64,000 nt of DNA. It comes from Schumannella soli (GTDB taxonomy: Bacteria > Actinomycetota > Actinomycetes > Actinomycetales > Microbacteriaceae). The DNA is taken from NCBI RefSeq assembly GCF_006517435.1, contig NZ_VHQG01000001.1, positions 299,385 through 363,384 of the forward strand. The letters run 5' to 3'. The translations under genes and the position numbers were made by a program. This document shows positions 41,944 through 50,166 of the stretch, in pieces (the stretch's first letter is position 1; every line of letters starts with the position of its first letter). The notes beneath the pieces were generated by a model. The model did not search any database. It had not been told where the DNA came from and saw only the letters and a program-made list of their open reading frames with translations.

Positions 41944-44900
41944 TCAGACCTCCCGGCGGCGGCGCAGCACCAGCAGCGCGAGGCCGGCGAGGAGCAGCAG
42001 CGTCGCGGCGGTGACCAGGCCCGCGGGGTCGTCGCCGGTCGAAGCGAGGTCGCGGCCCGCCCCGCCCGACGCCCCGGCAGAGCCGGAGCCCGAGCCCAAG
42101 CCGGGCGCCGACGGGTCGCCGGGATCCGTCGCGTCGCGCGGCAGCACCGTGATCGACGCCGAGGCGGATGATGACGGCGCTGCGGCGTCATCCGGCACGA
42201 AGCGCACCGAGTAGACGTGCACGCCGACGCCGGCCGGGGTGATCGTGACCGTCGCGGCGCCGTTCACCAGCGGCACGCCGCCCGCGGCCGCGGCGACGGC
42301 GGCGCGGGTCAGCCGGGCGGTCGGCGCGACGACGCCGTCGTCGACGAACACGGTGCCGGCGGCGGCGGGGTCGACGCGGATCGACAGCTCGACGCTGCCG
42401 CCCTCGACGACCTGCGCCGCCGAGAAGCTCAGGTGCACCGTCGCGGGCTGCGGGCCAGAGGGGTCGGTCACGACGACCTCCGTGGCCTCCGACGTCGCCG
42501 CGGTCTGCAGCGCCGGGTCGGCCGGCACGAAGGCGGCGCGATACGCGTGCGCACCCGTGGTCGGCGCGAGCGCGAACGTGGCGACGCCGTCGACGACGCG
42601 CGCCCGTCCGACCTCGCCGGTGCCCGCATCCGCGCCCGCGCCCGCGTCGGCGCCCGCCGCCGCATCCGTCAGCACCACGACGCCGTCGCGCTGCACGCCC
42701 GAGACGGACGCCGTCAGGGTCACCGTCTGACCGGGCTTCGCCGCGGCCGGGTCGGCCGTGAGGGTCACCCCGCTCGCCGAGGGCTCGGCCGCGATCGCGA
42801 ACAGATGCATCCGCGTATTCGTCGGCAGCGTGATCGAGACCAGGCGCGATCCCGCGGTCACGCCGGTCGTGATCGGCGCCGTCGCGAACAGGCCGCAGCC
42901 GACGTTGCCGACCCGATCGTCCGACTCCACCCGCTGCCCCATCTGGATGACGCTGCTGTTGTCGCCGTCGGGGCTGCCCTTGCACCAGTCGGTGAGCCGC
43001 ACGGATGCGGTGGTGGTGCGGGTCGCGCCGCTCGCGTCGGCGAAGGTCAGCGTCACGGTGCCGGTGGCCGAGGGGCTCGCGTTGTTCGCCGAGCCGATGA
43101 GGGCGAGGCGCGAGGTGGAGCCGATCGAGGCCGGAACGGCGATCGTCTGGCCGTTCATCGGCACGTTGTCCTTCGCGCCCGGGCCGTAGGCCGGCATCGT
43201 GAAGACGAGGCCCGTGTCACCGAGACTGCGCCCTTCAAGATCGTGAGTCGACGACGGCGTGAAGCCGCCCTTCTCGAGCGCCGCGCGCAGGTAGTAGGCG
43301 CCGCCCTCGTCGAAGCTCGCATCCGGCTGACCGGGCGTGCCGATGCCGGTCGCCGAATAGGAGCCCTGCAGCCACGGGGAACGGCTGACGATCGTGAGCG
43401 TGAACTCCCGCGAGGCTCCGCCGTCGGCGACGACCCGCAGCACGATCGAGCCGTCGCTGTCGACGACGTTCGAGGCGCTGACGCCGACCGCCTTCGAGAC
43501 GGCGACCGGGGTGCGGGCGCCGCTCGCGCGGACCGTGCCGTCGCCCACGTCGACCGTGAGTCCCGGCGTCGCCGACACGACCTCGACGCGGCCGGAGAAG
43601 TCGCCCTCCGACTGCACGAGCAGCTCGAGCGAAGTGCGGGCGGATGCGCCGGGCGCGACCGTGAGCACGGAATCCGCGAGCGATCCGGTGACCCGCGACG
43701 GCACCGGCGTCTCGGGGTTGATCGCCCCCGGTGCCGCGTCGCGGCCGGTCGCCCAGGTGCCCGGCGTGGTCGCGACGGCGAAGTCGAGCGTGCCGGCGTC
43801 TTTCAGATCGGCTCCGCTGAGGTATCCCCTGTCGACCGCGTGCCCGCCGGCGGTGACGCCGGTCGTGTAGCGCGCCTGGTCGCTGACCCCGTCGGCCGTG
43901 ATCGTCAGGCCCGCCGCGGTCTCGTCGCCGCGCCGCACCTCGATGCGGTCGTAGGCGGGCGTCGTGAGACCCCAGACGTCGCTGCCGGGGATGATCGGGT
44001 AGACGCCCATCGCCGACAGCACGTACCAGGCCGACATCGTGCCCATGTCGTCGTTGCCGGTCACGCCACGCGGCGAATCGGTGAAGAGGCCCATGGCGGC
44101 GCGCACGACATCCACCGTCTTGTCGGGGCGGCCCGTCCAGAGGTACATGTACGGCGCGTGCAGGTCGGGCTCGTTGTTCGGGTTGTAGGTGCTGCGCCCG
44201 TAGCCGCCCTCGTTGGCGGTGCTCGTGACCCAGTCGGTGTTGACCGTCGTGACCGGGTCGGCCTTGAGCTTGTCGTAGGCGAAGAACTCGTCGAGCCGCG
44301 CCTCGACCGCGGGGCGCGGGTCGGCCGCGTCCTTGCTCAGCAGCCGCATCAGGCCCGGCACATCCTGCTGCACGAGCCAGCGGTACTGGGATGCGGTGCC
44401 CTCGTGGAATCCGGGCGCCTGCGAGGCCTCGGCGTCACCGACGAAGGCGCCGCTGCGGTCGCGCGGACGGAAGGTGCCGGCGTCGGCATCCCAGATCGCC
44501 CGGTAGTTCTGGCCGCGGGCGGCCAGACGCGCGGCGTCGGCGTCGTGGCCGAGGTCGCGGGCCATCGTGGCGAGCGTCGCGTCGGCGAGCGCGTACTCGA
44601 GGGTCGCCGAGGCGCCGTGCTGCAGGTCGTAGTCGCCGGGGAATCCGCTCTCGGCGGGGGCGTAGGGCGCGAAGCCGTCGGCGACGTAGATCGGGTTGCC
44701 GGCGCGGCCGTTGGCCTGCAGCGGCAGGTCGGCGGGCGGGGTGCCGTCGGCGTTCTTCAGCAGCAGCGCGTAGGCGCGGTCGGCCTCGGCGCGGGTCAGC
44801 AGTCCCTGGTGCCACGCGCTGACGAGGAACGGCGTGACCGGGTCGCCGGTCATGATGTTCGTCTCGACGGGACCGTAGGCCCAGCGGGGAAGCCACCCGC

Positions 44901-46155
44901 CCTGCTCCCCCATGCGGATGAGCGACACGGCCATGTCGGCGGACTCCTTCGGGGCGAGCATCGCGAGCAGCTGCTGCTGCGTGCGGTACGTGTCCCAGAG
45001 CGAGAAGTTCTGGTAGTACGGGCGGTCGCCGGCCGAGCCGCGGTGGATCGCGCCGTCCCAGCCGCGGTAGCTGCCGTCGACGTCGTTGCCGATGTTCGGC
45101 GAGAGGAAGGAGCGGTAGAGCGAGGAGTAGAACTCCCGCGAGCTCGCCGCGCCGGCCGGGATGCGCACCTGCGACAGCCGCTGCACCCAGGCCGCCTCGG
45201 CATCCGCGCGCGTCTGATCGAATCCGGCCGTCTCGGCGAGCAGGTTCGCGTGGGCGCCGTCGGCATCCACGTAGCTCATCGAGGTGACGGCCTCGACCGT
45301 GCGGTCGTCGGTGGTGTCGAAGGTGGCCCAGGCGCCGGTGCGCGCGGCCTCGGCGGCGGCGTCCGATCCGTTCGCGACGGCGCCGCCGGTCCAGGTGCCG
45401 TGCGAGGCGAAGGGCCGGTCGAAGGTCGTCTCGGTGAAGACCGTGAAGGGCTGCGTCCCCTGGCAGAAGCCGGAGATGCGGATCGCCGCGCGGATCGTGT
45501 GGTCGTCGACGAACTGCACCGACGCCGGCACGTCGCCGGTGAGCGTCTGGCCGGCGTTGACCATGACGGTCGACCGGGTGCTCGACGGGAAGGTGTAGCG
45601 CTGCACGGCCGTGCGCTCGGTCGCACTGAGTTCGGCGTTGACGACGGCGCCCTTCTCCGGGCCGCCGCGGCTCGTGAGCTTCACCTGGAAGTAGCCGGGC
45701 GAGGCGTTCTCGCGCGTCGTGTCGTCGGCCGTGTTGTGCGAGAACGCCATCGCGTAGTCGGCGTAGTTCGTGACGCCGGTGTCGACGGGCGATCCGAGCA
45801 CGGGCAGCACCGGCAGGTAGCCGGCGATGCCGCAGCCGACGCCCGAGAGGTGGGTGAGCGAGAAGCCGCGCACGACGCTGTCATCCCAGGCGTAGCCCGT
45901 GTTGTGACCGGTATCGGGCGAGAACTGCACCATGCCGAAGGGACGGGCCGCGCCGGGATAGGTGTTGCCGAGGTTCTCGGTGCCGATGAAGGGATTCACC
46001 TGGGCGAGCAGCGCCGCGTCGTCGAGCGGCGCGGGGGCTGCGGCGGCGCTCTGATCGGGCGCCGCCGCGACGCCGATGGCGGCCGCGGTGGCCAACGCCA
46101 GCACGAAGGCGAGGGGGCGCGCGGGGCGCGCGGGCAGGGTTCTGCTGAGCTTCAC
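41944..46155 (-). CDS. GH92 alpha-mannosidase, secreted and sortase-anchored
   Basis: 1403 residues. A Sec signal peptide (MKLSRTLPARPARPLAFVLA and on) precedes the GH92 domain: VNPFIGTENLGNTYPGA at its N-terminus and the conserved GNDDMGTMSAWYVLSAMG near residue 700. GH92 enzymes are calcium-dependent exo-mannosidases, mostly alpha-1,2. After it come an NPCBM/alpha-galactosidase-like beta domain region, Ig-like repeats and a Gly/Ser/Pro linker. The end is a sorting signal: LASTG at 1370-1374, a hydrophobic helix and RRRREV, fitting class E sortase (LAxTG). So the enzyme is fixed to the cell wall. GTG start after GGGAAGAGGA. Confidence 0.92.
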   Translation of the reverse strand: MKLSRTLPARPARPLAFVLALATAAAIGVAAAPDQSAAAAPAPLDDAALLAQVNPFIGTENLGNTYPGAARPFGMVQFSPDTGHNTGYAWDDSVVRGFSLTHLSGVGCGIAGYLPVLPVLGSPVDTGVTNYADYAMAFSHNTADDTTRENASPGYFQVKLTSRGGPEKGAVVNAELSATERTAVQRYTFPSSTRSTVMVNAGQTLTGDVPASVQFVDDHTIRAAIRISGFCQGTQPFTVFTETTFDRPFASHGTWTGGAVANGSDAAAEAARTGAWATFDTTDDRTVEAVTSMSYVDADGAHANLLAETAGFDQTRADAEAAWVQRLSQVRIPAGAASSREFYSSLYRSFLSPNIGNDVDGSYRGWDGAIHRGSAGDRPYYQNFSLWDTYRTQQQLLAMLAPKESADMAVSLIRMGEQGGWLPRWAYGPVETNIMTGDPVTPFLVSAWHQGLLTRAEADRAYALLLKNADGTPPADLPLQANGRAGNPIYVADGFAPYAPAESGFPGDYDLQHGASATLEYALADATLATMARDLGHDADAARLAARGQNYRAIWDADAGTFRPRDRSGAFVGDAEASQAPGFHEGTASQYRWLVQQDVPGLMRLLSKDAADPRPAVEARLDEFFAYDKLKADPVTTVNTDWVTSTANEGGYGRSTYNPNNEPDLHAPYMYLWTGRPDKTVDVVRAAMGLFTDSPRGVTGNDDMGTMSAWYVLSAMGVYPIIPGSDVWGLTTPAYDRIEVRRGDETAAGLTITADGVSDQARYTTGVTAGGHAVDRGYLSGADLKDAGTLDFAVATTPGTWATGRDAAPGAINPETPVPSRVTGSLADSVLTVAPGASARTSLELLVQSEGDFSGRVEVVSATPGLTVDVGDGTVRASGARTPVAVSKAVGVSASNVVDSDGSIVLRVVADGGASREFTLTIVSRSPWLQGSYSATGIGTPGQPDASFDEGGAYYLRAALEKGGFTPSSTHDLEGRSLGDTGLVFTMPAYGPGAKDNVPMNGQTIAVPASIGSTSRLALIGSANNASPSATGTVTLTFADASGATRTTTASVRLTDWCKGSPDGDNSSVIQMGQRVESDDRVGNVGCGLFATAPITTGVTAGSRLVSITLPTNTRMHLFAIAAEPSASGVTLTADPAAAKPGQTVTLTASVSGVQRDGVVVLTDAAAGADAGAGADAGTGEVGRARVVDGVATFALAPTTGAHAYRAAFVPADPALQTAATSEATEVVVTDPSGPQPATVHLSFSAAQVVEGGSVELSIRVDPAAAGTVFVDDGVVAPTARLTRAAVAAAAGGVPLVNGAATVTITPAGVGVHVYSVRFVPDDAAAPSSSASASITVLPRDATDPGDPSAPGLGSGSGSAGASGGAGRDLASTGDDPAGLVTAATLLLLAGLALLVLRRRREV

Positions 46156-46215
46156 GACGACGTTGTCCTCTTCCCGATGCGCATCCGACGCGGGGGCGGT
46201 GCGGAGCGTCCGGCC

Positions 46216-46244
46216 AGCCTGCCAGGCAATGACAGCGCTGTCAA
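46216..46244 (-). promoter_or_regulatory. GH92 promoter with LacI-type palindromic operator
   Basis: TGACAGCGCTGTCA at 46230-46243 is a perfect 14-bp palindrome with a CG centre, the form of LacI-family operators. It overlaps a perfect -35 TTGACA (complement of 46239-46244); a CAGGCT -10 lies 17 bp further (complement of 46216-46221). A LacI-type repressor encoded elsewhere probably controls the mannosidase. Confidence 0.75.
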
Positions 46245-46269
46245 CGACGGTTCCTCAGCGCCACGCTCT

Positions 46270-48603
46270 TCAGGGCTCGAGCAGGACGAGCTGCTGCGTC
46301 GCGCGGGTCATCGCCACGTAGCGGTCGACGGCGGCCTCGATCGAGGCGGGCGCGGACACGGCGGGATCGAAGGATGCGACATCCGCACCCGCCGGCTCCG
46401 ACGGCGCGTTCACCAGCACCACCAGGTCGAACTCGAGCCCCTTCGCGAGCTCGGGCGTGAGCGACGCGACCCGCGGACGCGGCGCGAACGACGCATCCCC
46501 GATCACGACCGCGACCCCCTCGGCGTGCGCGGCGAGCCAGGCGTCGAGCAGCGCATCTCGCTCGGCGATCGGCCGCGTCTCGACGGGGATGCCGCTCGCC
46601 CGCACCGACGACGGCACGTTCGCCTCGGGGAACACGGCGTGGATGACCGGCTCGGCCGCCGCCATGACCTCCTCGGGCGTGCGGTAGTTGATCGTGAGCG
46701 AGGCGAGCGAGACCGCACCGGAACCAGCTCCGCCGCCGATGCCGACCCGCGCGAGCCGCGACTCCCACGACTCGGTGAAGCCGTGCCGGGCCTGCGCGCG
46801 GTCGCCGACGATCGTGAAGCTGCGCGCCGGATCTCGCCGCAGCAGCATCGCCCATTCGGCGTCGGTCAGCTCCTGCGCCTCGTCGACGAGGATGTGCGCG
46901 AAGGGCCCGGCGAGCGCGTCCGGGTCAGGCGCGGGCAGCGATCCGGTGTCGATCAGCTTCTCGCGCAGGTCGGCGCCGTACTCGCCGGTCAGCATCGTCA
47001 GCAGGCCCTCGCTGTCGGTATCGGAGTCGAGCATCCCCGAGCTGAGCAGGTCGTCGAGCACGGTCTCGCGCTGCTCGGTCTCGCGGGCGAGCAGCGTTTC
47101 GCGCTGGCGGCGCAGCTTCGCGGCCTCGGGTTCGCCGATGCGCAGCCGGGCGGCGTCGAGCAGCGGCAGGTCGCTGAGGGTCCAGGCGCGCGGATCGGGG
47201 CGCTGCAGCAGCGCGACCTCCTCGGCCGTGAGCGACGGGGCGGAGGCCCGCAGGTACGCGGGCACGCTCCACAGGTCGACGACGACGCCGGCCGGGTCGA
47301 GCAGAGGCCAGGCCTTCGCGAAGGCGCCGCGCAGCTCCTCGTCCGTCGTGATCGCGCGCTGGGCGATGTGCGGCGGCACTTCCTCGCCGACCTTGTCGAT
47401 GAGGATCGTCAGCAGCTCCTCCCAGACCTGATCGCGCTGCTCGTTGTGCGGGGAGGAGGGGTCGGCGGCCGCGAAGGCGTCCGCCCAGTCCTCGGGCTCG
47501 AGTTCGACATCCACCCAGTCGGTGCGCACGACCATGCCGTCGGCGGGCGGGCGCTCGTAGTGGCGCACGGCGCGCTCGATCGCCTCGACGAGGGTCAGGG
47601 ATGCCTTGAGCGCCGCGACGGCCGGGTCGGCTTCGCGCCCGGCGGCAGGATCGTCGGCGGGAGCCACTCCCCCGAGCTCCCGCCCCTGCGGCACGAGGTC
47701 GCGCAGCGTCGCGATGTGCACGCCGTCTTCGCCGAGGCTCGGCAGCACGTCGCCGACGTAGTCGAGGTAGCGCGCGCTCGGGCCGACGAAGAGCACGCCG
47801 CCGTGGCTGCGGGAGAGGCGCGGGTCGGCGTAGAGCAGGTACGCGGTGCGATGCAGGGCGACGACGGTCTTGCCGGTTCCGGGGCCGCCGTCGACGACGA
47901 GGGCGCCGCGGGAGGAGGCGCGGATGATCGCATCCTGGTCGGCCTGGATCGTGCCGAGCACATCGCGCATCCGGCTCGACCGCACGCCGCCGAGGCTCGC
48001 GATGAACGCCGACTGGTCGTCGAGGGCCGCCCGCTCGGTGCGCTCGGTGAGCTCGTCGGCGACGTAGAGCTCGTCCCAGTAGTCGGTGATGCGGCCGCGC
48101 GCCCAGCGGTAGCGGCGCTTGCTGGCGAGCCCGAGGGGATCGGCGTGGGTCGCGCCGAAGAACGGCTCGGCGGCGGGCGAGCGCCAGTCGACGAGCAGGC
48201 GGTTCCCCTCGCGATCGGTGAGGCCGAGGCGGCCGATGTAGACGATGGCGGATGCGGGGTCGCCGGTCGGATCGCCGGCCGGCACGATCCGCCCGAGGCA
48301 CAGGTCGAGTCCGAAGCGGCTCAGGGAACGCAGCCGTGCGGTGAGCCGGTGCACCTCCTGGTCGCGATCGAGCGCCTCCTGGCCCGAGCCGCCCGGCATC
48401 CGCAGGGTCGTCGCGAGACGCGTGGCGAGGTCGGCGCGCTGGCGGGCGAGCTCGGTCTCGATGCGGGCGAAGTGCGCCTGGTCGGCGGCGATGAGCTCCG
48501 GCGCGCGCTTCGCGGCGAGGCGGTCGGGCAGGTCGAAGACGGACGACGTGGCGGCGGTTCCGGCGGCGGAGGGAGTGGCGGAGGGGGTGTGTTCGGCAGG
48601 CAC
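46270..48603 (-). CDS. helR: RNA polymerase-recycling helicase HelR (HelD-like, rifamycin resistance)
   Basis: A 777-residue superfamily 1 helicase-like ATPase of the HelD/HelR group. The N-terminal coiled coil (residues about 25-95, RPELIAADQAHFARIETELA type) inserts into RNA polymerase; Walker A GGPGTGKTVV is near residue 239-248; later motifs include ILVDEAQELTDAEW, FTIVGDRAQARHGF, INYRTPEEV and YVAMTRATQQLVLL. Class II HelD (HelR) removes rifamycins from RNA polymerase in actinomycetes. The GTG at 48603 is used because the longer TTG start would lie inside the rifamycin-associated element 25 bp upstream. Confidence 0.92.
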   Translation of the reverse strand: MPAEHTPSATPSAAGTAATSSVFDLPDRLAAKRAPELIAADQAHFARIETELARQRADLATRLATTLRMPGGSGQEALDRDQEVHRLTARLRSLSRFGLDLCLGRIVPAGDPTGDPASAIVYIGRLGLTDREGNRLLVDWRSPAAEPFFGATHADPLGLASKRRYRWARGRITDYWDELYVADELTERTERAALDDQSAFIASLGGVRSSRMRDVLGTIQADQDAIIRASSRGALVVDGGPGTGKTVVALHRTAYLLYADPRLSRSHGGVLFVGPSARYLDYVGDVLPSLGEDGVHIATLRDLVPQGRELGGVAPADDPAAGREADPAVAALKASLTLVEAIERAVRHYERPPADGMVVRTDWVDVELEPEDWADAFAAADPSSPHNEQRDQVWEELLTILIDKVGEEVPPHIAQRAITTDEELRGAFAKAWPLLDPAGVVVDLWSVPAYLRASAPSLTAEEVALLQRPDPRAWTLSDLPLLDAARLRIGEPEAAKLRRQRETLLARETEQRETVLDDLLSSGMLDSDTDSEGLLTMLTGEYGADLREKLIDTGSLPAPDPDALAGPFAHILVDEAQELTDAEWAMLLRRDPARSFTIVGDRAQARHGFTESWESRLARVGIGGGAGSGAVSLASLTINYRTPEEVMAAAEPVIHAVFPEANVPSSVRASGIPVETRPIAERDALLDAWLAAHAEGVAVVIGDASFAPRPRVASLTPELAKGLEFDLVVLVNAPSEPAGADVASFDPAVSAPASIEAAVDRYVAMTRATQQLVLLEP

Positions 48604-48627
48604 GGTGCACGATCCTGCACCCGCACC

Positions 48628-48647
48628 GGGGTCTTGCGGCAAGCCCC
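48628..48647 (-). promoter_or_regulatory. Rifamycin-associated element (RAE) upstream of helR
   Basis: The minus strand reads GGGGCTTGCCGCAAGACCCC, matching the published RAE inverted repeat (GGGGCTTGC-N-GCAAG-N-CCC) found before rifamycin-responsive genes of actinobacteria such as rph and helR. It lies 25 bp before the helR start, in its orientation. Rifamycin induction is therefore expected. Confidence 0.9.
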
Positions 48648-48671
48648 CTGCCCGCGGATACTCTTTAACAG

Positions 48672-48690
48672 GCGGAGGGATTCCCTCCGC
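48672..48690. promoter_or_regulatory. 19-bp palindrome in the helR / ABC operon divergent region
   Basis: GCGGAGGGA-T-TCCCTCCGC is a perfect inverted repeat around one base (48672-48690). With a 1-nt centre it is a better DNA-binding site than a hairpin. It sits in the divergent region between helR and the ABC transporter operon, flanked by AT-richer CTCTTTAAC and CGTTTAAC. The regulator is not known. Confidence 0.5.
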
Positions 48691-48994
48691 TTCGTCGTTT
48701 AACCGCGTCGCGCGACAGAGCCCTCGCCCGCCCGATGCCTTTCATCACCCGGCGTTCTATTACGCTGAACGACGCATTATTACTCGGCGGCCGACGGCGG
48801 GCTCACCCTCGTTGCTAGCGTGCCGACACGCCCTTCTCCAGCGCCGGAGAGTCCCGACGGACACCGGCTCGCTCGCGCGCCGCATCCGCCGCGACGGGGC
48901 GCCTCTGCACCCGCACCGCCGCACGTCCACAGCGCACGGCATCCGCAGCCGACGAGTCGTCACCAACTCACCTCCCCACAGAAACCGGAACACC
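48691..48994. other. Intergenic leader of the Liv-type ABC operon
   Basis: About 300 bp without a gene. AT-rich patches (TTCTATTACGC, GCATTATTACTC at 48753-48785) and a TAGCGT -10-like box (48816-48821) suggest the promoter of the ABC operon, but no -35 or repeat is convincing. No ribosome-site-linked small frame was found. Confidence 0.4.
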
Positions 48995-50146
48995 ATGAAG
49001 AAGCACCTCGCCCGCGCCTCCGCGGTCTCGCTCGTCGCTCTCGTCGCCGTCGGGCTGGCGGGATGCGCCACCGGCTCCGGCGGTTCCGGTGACGCGGGCG
49101 ACACCGTCTACTTCGGCGTCTCGTCGGCGACCACCGGCCAGTACGCGCAGTACGGCGACCAGTTCAAGAAGGCCTTCGACCTCGCGGTGAAGGAGGTCAA
49201 CGCCGACGGCGGCATCGACGGCAAGAAGGTCGCGCTGAAGTACGAGGACTCGCAGTCCGACCCGAAGCAGTCGGTCACGGTCGCGCAGAAGTTCGTCGCC
49301 GACCAGGACGTCATCCTCGCCTTCGGCGACTACGCTTCCTCGGCCTCGATCCCGGCCTCGCCGATCTACACCGCCGGCAAGCTCGTGCAGTACGGCTACA
49401 ACAACTCGAACCCCGACTTCACCGCCAAGGGCTCGCAGTACCAGTGGTCGACCGCGATCACGACGACCGCCAGCTACACCTGGACGGCCGACTACATCAA
49501 GAAGCAGGGCGTGAAGTCGGTCGGCGTGACCTACCTCAACACCGCCGACTGGGGCATCCCGGCCTACCAGGCCTTCGAGGCCGAGGCGAAGAAGATCGGC
49601 CTCAAGATCACCGACGCCGAGGGCGTGCTCGACAGCTCCGACGACTACCGCCCCTCGCTCTCGAAGATCGTCGCGACCAAGCCCGACGCGATCGCCCACA
49701 TCGGCTACGGCCCGGATGCGGCGAAGATCGTCAACCAGCTGCGCTCCACCGGCTACGACGGCACCTTCTACGGCGGCCAGGACGAGGAGTCGTTCGACGC
49801 GACGCCCGAGGCCGAGGGATCGGTCATCGGCACCGAGTTCGTCGAGACCAACCCCGACGCCGGCGTGCAGAAGTTCGTGAAGGCCTTCAAGAAGGCCTAC
49901 CCGAGCGAGGAGCACGTCACGCTGTTCGAGGCCGGCGCCTACGACGCACTGCACGTCGCCGTCGCGGCGGCGAAGGCTGGCGGCACGACGCGCGAGGGCA
50001 TCCTCAAGGGCTTCCAGGAGCTGAAGAACGTGCCGAGCGTCGTCTACGGCGAGATCTCCTTCGACCAGAAGACCCGCCGCGTCGCCGACCCGAAGCTGAC
50101 CCCGGTCGTGCTGAAGGACGGCAGCTGGTCGGCCATCGAGAAGTGA
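48995..50146 (+). CDS. Amide/branched-chain amino acid-type substrate-binding lipoprotein
   Basis: A 383-residue type I periplasmic-binding-fold lipoprotein. Signal MKKHLARASAVSLVALVAVG ends in LAGC, lipidated Cys24. The body starts VYFGVSSATTGQYAQYGDQ and includes VNADGGIDGKKVALKYEDSQ, standard for LivK/AmiC/UrtA-like proteins. It supplies substrate to the fused permease encoded next. The ligand is not known; downstream oxygenase genes suggest an organic compound to be oxidised rather than an amino acid (inference). Confidence 0.92.
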   Translation: MKKHLARASAVSLVALVAVGLAGCATGSGGSGDAGDTVYFGVSSATTGQYAQYGDQFKKAFDLAVKEVNADGGIDGKKVALKYEDSQSDPKQSVTVAQKFVADQDVILAFGDYASSASIPASPIYTAGKLVQYGYNNSNPDFTAKGSQYQWSTAITTTASYTWTADYIKKQGVKSVGVTYLNTADWGIPAYQAFEAEAKKIGLKITDAEGVLDSSDDYRPSLSKIVATKPDAIAHIGYGPDAAKIVNQLRSTGYDGTFYGGQDEESFDATPEAEGSVIGTEFVETNPDAGVQKFVKAFKKAYPSEEHVTLFEAGAYDALHVAVAAAKAGGTTREGILKGFQELKNVPSVVYGEISFDQKTRRVADPKLTPVVLKDGSWSAIEK

Positions 50147-50166
50147 TCTGAGGGTCACCGCACTCC

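Noticed and set aside
42217-48702. A 2161-codon open frame on the plus strand opposite GH92 and helR
   Set aside because: It is antisense to two well-supported genes. Long antisense frames are normal in DNA with GC-rich third positions; its product is Arg/Ala/Gly/Val-rich with no domain.
48753-48785. AT-rich patch before the ABC operon, considered as a riboswitch or sRNA
   Set aside because: No conserved riboswitch core or stable stem could be found by eye; only promoter-like features.
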